Of a DNA stretch of 16,401 nucleotides, positions 14,522-16,401 are shown one piece after another. The DNA comes from Bacteroidales bacterium GP1. GTDB taxonomy: Bacteria; Bacteroidota; Bacteroidia; Bacteroidales; Muribaculaceae. The translations under genes were made by a program, and so were the position numbers. The notes under the pieces were generated by a model, which did no database searches, was not told where the DNA came from, and saw only the letters and a list, made by a program, of their open reading frames with translations. Location: contig DAAI01000009.1 in assembly GCA_001701105.1 (NCBI GenBank), forward strand, positions 1 to 16,401. Direction: 5' to 3'. Every line of letters begins with the position of its first letter. The stretch's first letter is position 1.

Positions 14522-15850
14522 TTACTGAATAAGTCCGGCTATAAAGACCGCGAGAATACCGACCGGAGCGATATACCGGATACAGAATATCACATATTCG
14601 TACATCCAGTCCCGGGCGCCGGCCAGTTGACAAAGCTGCTGCTCCACTGAATCTCGTTTCATTTTCCACCCAATGAACACGCATATTCCAAGGCCACCGA
14701 GAGGCATCAGGATATTACTCGATATGTAATCAAGAAGGTTAAACATATTCAGGTCGGATAGCGGACCGAACGACAGGGAGCAGAGCACCCCGAGAATGAT
14801 TGTAATCAGAGAAACTATAATAGTGGCCATGCTACGCTTCATCCTGAACTCATCGCATAGGAAAGACACTACAATCTCGCTTACTGAGATAAGCGATGTC
14901 AGTGACGCTACTGCAAGAAGAATAAAAAAAAGCAAACTCCATACCATTCCCCCGGGGATTGCCGAAAATATATTCGGCAAAACCTCGAATACTAAAGTCG
15001 GGCCTTCGGCCGGCGACATTCCGAAGCTGAACACGGCAGGAAATATGATTACCCCGGCAAGAATGGCCACAAGCGTATCAAGAATCGCTATTTCCATTGA
15101 TGTCCTTATCAAAGGAGTATTGTCGCCGAAATAACTCGCGTAAGTCACAAGACATCCCATTCCCAACGATAGGGAAAAGAATGCCTGACCCATGGCACTC
15201 AATATCACCTGAGCATTCAATTTGCTAAAATCAGGCTTGAATAAGAATTCCAATCCTTTACTCGCGCCCGGCATCGTAAGGGAATTGATACAGAAAGCTA
15301 TCAGAATGACGAAAAGGATAGGCATCAGGATGGAACTCACCCGTTCTATTCCCTTTTGAACTCCTCCCAAAATCACAAAGCCATTGATAATGATGAAGAC
15401 AACCGTCCATCCTACAGCTTTCCAACTTGCTGTAAATGCAGAGAAGCGCGTATGCAGATCGCCGGTGAATTCAGGTTGGAAGAATCCTTTTATCGATTCT
15501 ACGATATACTCCAATGTCCAGCCGGCCACCACTGAATAAAAGCCGAGTACCATGAAGGCTGCGAGAATTGCGGCATATCCAAGAAAATCCCATTGACGAG
15601 CACCACCTGCAGCCTTGCGGTAAGCGGCCGGCATACCCACCTTACTAAACCTCCCCAACGAAAATTCAGCACATATCGTCGGCATTCCAAGTAAAAATAC
15701 GAAGATGCAATAGCATATCAAGAAAGCTCCCCCGCCGTTGGTCCCGGCTTCGTATGGGAAACGCCATATATTCCCTAATCCCACTGCAGAGCCTACTGTG
15801 GCTGCTATAATTCCTAATTTCGATGAAAATTGTGCTCTTTTTGATGCCAT
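14522..15850 (-). CDS. sodium-dependent amino-acid transporter (NSS/SNF family)
   Basis: This 442-residue inner-membrane protein belongs to the neurotransmitter:sodium symporter family (LeuT, MhsT, TnaT). The TM1 signature GSAVGLGNIWRFPYEAGTNG lies at residues 20-39, and its numbering coincides with LeuT (A22, G26, N27, R30); LeuT N21 is serine here. Eleven or twelve hydrophobic segments follow, including SMGQAFFSLSLGMGCLVTYA for the TM6 region and ASLTSLISVSEIVVSFL for TM8. It should import an amino acid with sodium. Substrate cannot be read from sequence, but the serine ammonia-lyase gene 17 bases downstream suggests serine or a related amino acid. The start at 15850 is secure because an in-frame TAA lies four codons upstream, inside the promoter box. 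Confidence 0.93.
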   Translation of the reverse strand: MASKRAQFSSKLGIIAATVGSAVGLGNIWRFPYEAGTNGGGAFLICYCIFVFLLGMPTICAEFSLGRFSKVGMPAAYRKAAGGARQWDFLGYAAILAAFMVLGFYSVVAGWTLEYIVESIKGFFQPEFTGDLHTRFSAFTASWKAVGWTVVFIIINGFVILGGVQKGIERVSSILMPILFVILIAFCINSLTMPGASKGLEFLFKPDFSKLNAQVILSAMGQAFFSLSLGMGCLVTYASYFGDNTPLIRTSMEIAILDTLVAILAGVIIFPAVFSFGMSPAEGPTLVFEVLPNIFSAIPGGMVWSLLFFILLAVASLTSLISVSEIVVSFLCDEFRMKRSMATIIVSLITIILGVLCSLSFGPLSDLNMFNLLDYISSNILMPLGGLGICVFIGWKMKRDSVEQQLCQLAGARDWMYEYVIFCIRYIAPVGILAVFIAGLIQ

Positions 15851-15854
15851 GTTG

Positions 15855-15884
15855 CAAATTTAATCATTATTTTCCCTTATCAAA
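15855..15884 (-). promoter_or_regulatory. full -33/-7 promoter of the transporter operon, four bases before the ATG
   Basis: On the minus strand TTTG (15884-15881) is followed after 18 bases by TAAATTTG (15862-15855), matching the Bacteroidota pattern. Only CAAC separates the -7 box from the ATG at 15850, so the transcript should begin at or very near the start codon. The 132-base region 15851-15982 is otherwise A/T-rich; I see no clear TAnnTTTG for the divergent plus-strand gene. Confidence 0.62.
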
Positions 15885-15982
15885 AATTTTATCCCTTTTT
15901 AACCTGATTTTTATTCTTATCATTTCTATATGCGTCTGGCAATCTCACACAACAGAAGCCGTATCCCTTTCGTTAATAATAC

Positions 15983-16401
15983 ATGAGACAGAATTCATTA
16001 AAATTCCAGGCACTCCTGCCGCTTATCCTTTTCATTCTCGCATTCACGGGATGTATCCGGGATAACGAGCCGGAGGAATGGTCGTTGAAAGCCGGAGATC
16101 CCCTCCCCGACATTTCGCTGATAATGGCCGACGGCTCTAAGATAACTACTAAATCCCTCGCAGGACGCCGCTCAGCAATAATCTTTTTCAACACATCCTG
16201 CCGCGACTGCCGGCGCGAGTTACCGACTATCCAGAAAGCTATGGAAGAGAATCCGGAAATAGCTTTCATCTGCATAGCTCGTGATGAGACGAAAGAATCA
16301 ATAGAATCTTTCTGGAAATCCCATGGTCTCACTCTACCCTATTCTCCGCAACCCGACAGATCTATTTACAATCAATCACCGACATCAAGACACATGCTGC
16401 C
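15983..16401 (+). CDS. TlpA-like thioredoxin-family lipoprotein, N-terminal part
   Basis: The reading frame opens at ATG 15983 and runs off the right edge after 139 codons without a stop. The N-terminus MRQNSLKFQALLPLILFILA leads to a lipobox FTGC with the lipidated cysteine at C24. The mature part, WSLKAGDPLPDISLIMADGSK, is the usual start of a TlpA/AhpC-type domain, and IIFFNTSCRDCRRELPTIQ carries the redox pair C73 and C76. The motif is CRDC, unlike WCKPC in the TlpA-like protein at 9354. A probable cis-proline region (TSRHMLP) is reached at the edge. It is a membrane-anchored thiol-disulfide oxidoreductase or a relative, divergent from the transporter gene. The rest of the gene and its partners lie outside the window. 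Confidence 0.82.
   Translation, partial: MRQNSLKFQALLPLILFILAFTGCIRDNEPEEWSLKAGDPLPDISLIMADGSKITTKSLAGRRSAIIFFNTSCRDCRRELPTIQKAMEENPEIAFICIARDETKESIESFWKSHGLTLPYSPQPDRSIYNQSPTSRHML

Noticed and set aside
15973..16332. 119-residue minus-strand reading frame at the right edge
   Set aside because: The opposite strand encodes a convincing lipoprotein with lipobox and CxxC; this frame is its shadow.
1..16401. tRNA, rRNA, CRISPR, insertion sequence or prophage content
   Set aside because: No tRNA-like cloverleaf, regularly spaced repeat, transposase or phage gene was recognised on either strand by reading; the genes are ordinary chromosomal families with uniform composition.

Overview
The window looks like a chromosomal piece of a gut-type Bacteroidales bacterium, possibly Muribaculaceae or a relative. 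The evidence is the Bacteroidota-type promoter core TAnnTTTG in front of several genes, a DUF6029 protein, an Omp28-type lipoprotein, a protein with a C-terminal type IX secretion (T9SS) sorting domain, a BioG-BioC fusion and paired OMP_b-brl-type barrels. Base composition is moderate and even. No tRNA, rRNA, CRISPR array, insertion sequence or phage gene was seen, and no stretch over 300 bases lacks a gene. The family name is inference; the phylum is well supported.

Left part (1-2956). The 3' end of a DEDDy 3'-5' exonuclease gene is followed one base later by a 63-residue membrane protein, and a hairpin terminator overlaps that gene's stop codon. Facing it on the minus strand is a likely operon, read right to left: two related outer-membrane beta-barrel proteins, a DUF59/SufT-like Fe-S assembly protein, and LpxH (lipid A synthesis).

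Middle part (2957-9245). priA (replication restart helicase) heads a tight plus-strand run with bioA, bioF and a bioG-bioC fusion. These cover the early biotin steps (malonyl-ACP methylation, pimeloyl-ACP ester hydrolysis, KAPA synthesis) and DAPA synthesis. bioD and bioB are not in the window. The priA and barrel-protein promoters are back to back around a perfect inverted repeat.

Thiol-redox/surface cluster (9246-13221). A full promoter precedes four plus-strand genes: a secreted TlpA-like thioredoxin (WCKPC), a DUF6029 outer-membrane barrel, an Omp28-type lipoprotein with CxxC, and a small secreted protein with a T9SS sorting domain. All four carry exported cysteines, and the barrel and the T9SS protein share a CSGGxC motif. 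This is the best candidate for a little-described system: a redox-assisted path for maturing or anchoring a cysteine-bearing surface protein. A large hairpin lies before the last gene and a terminator closes the cluster.

Right part (13293-16401). On the minus strand a sodium-dependent (NSS/SNF) transporter is followed by a single-chain Fe-S L-serine ammonia-lyase, probably a serine uptake and catabolism pair. A divergent TlpA-like lipoprotein (CRDC) runs off the right edge. The promoter cores of priA and of the transporter each end four bases before the ATG, which predicts leaderless or nearly leaderless mRNAs.
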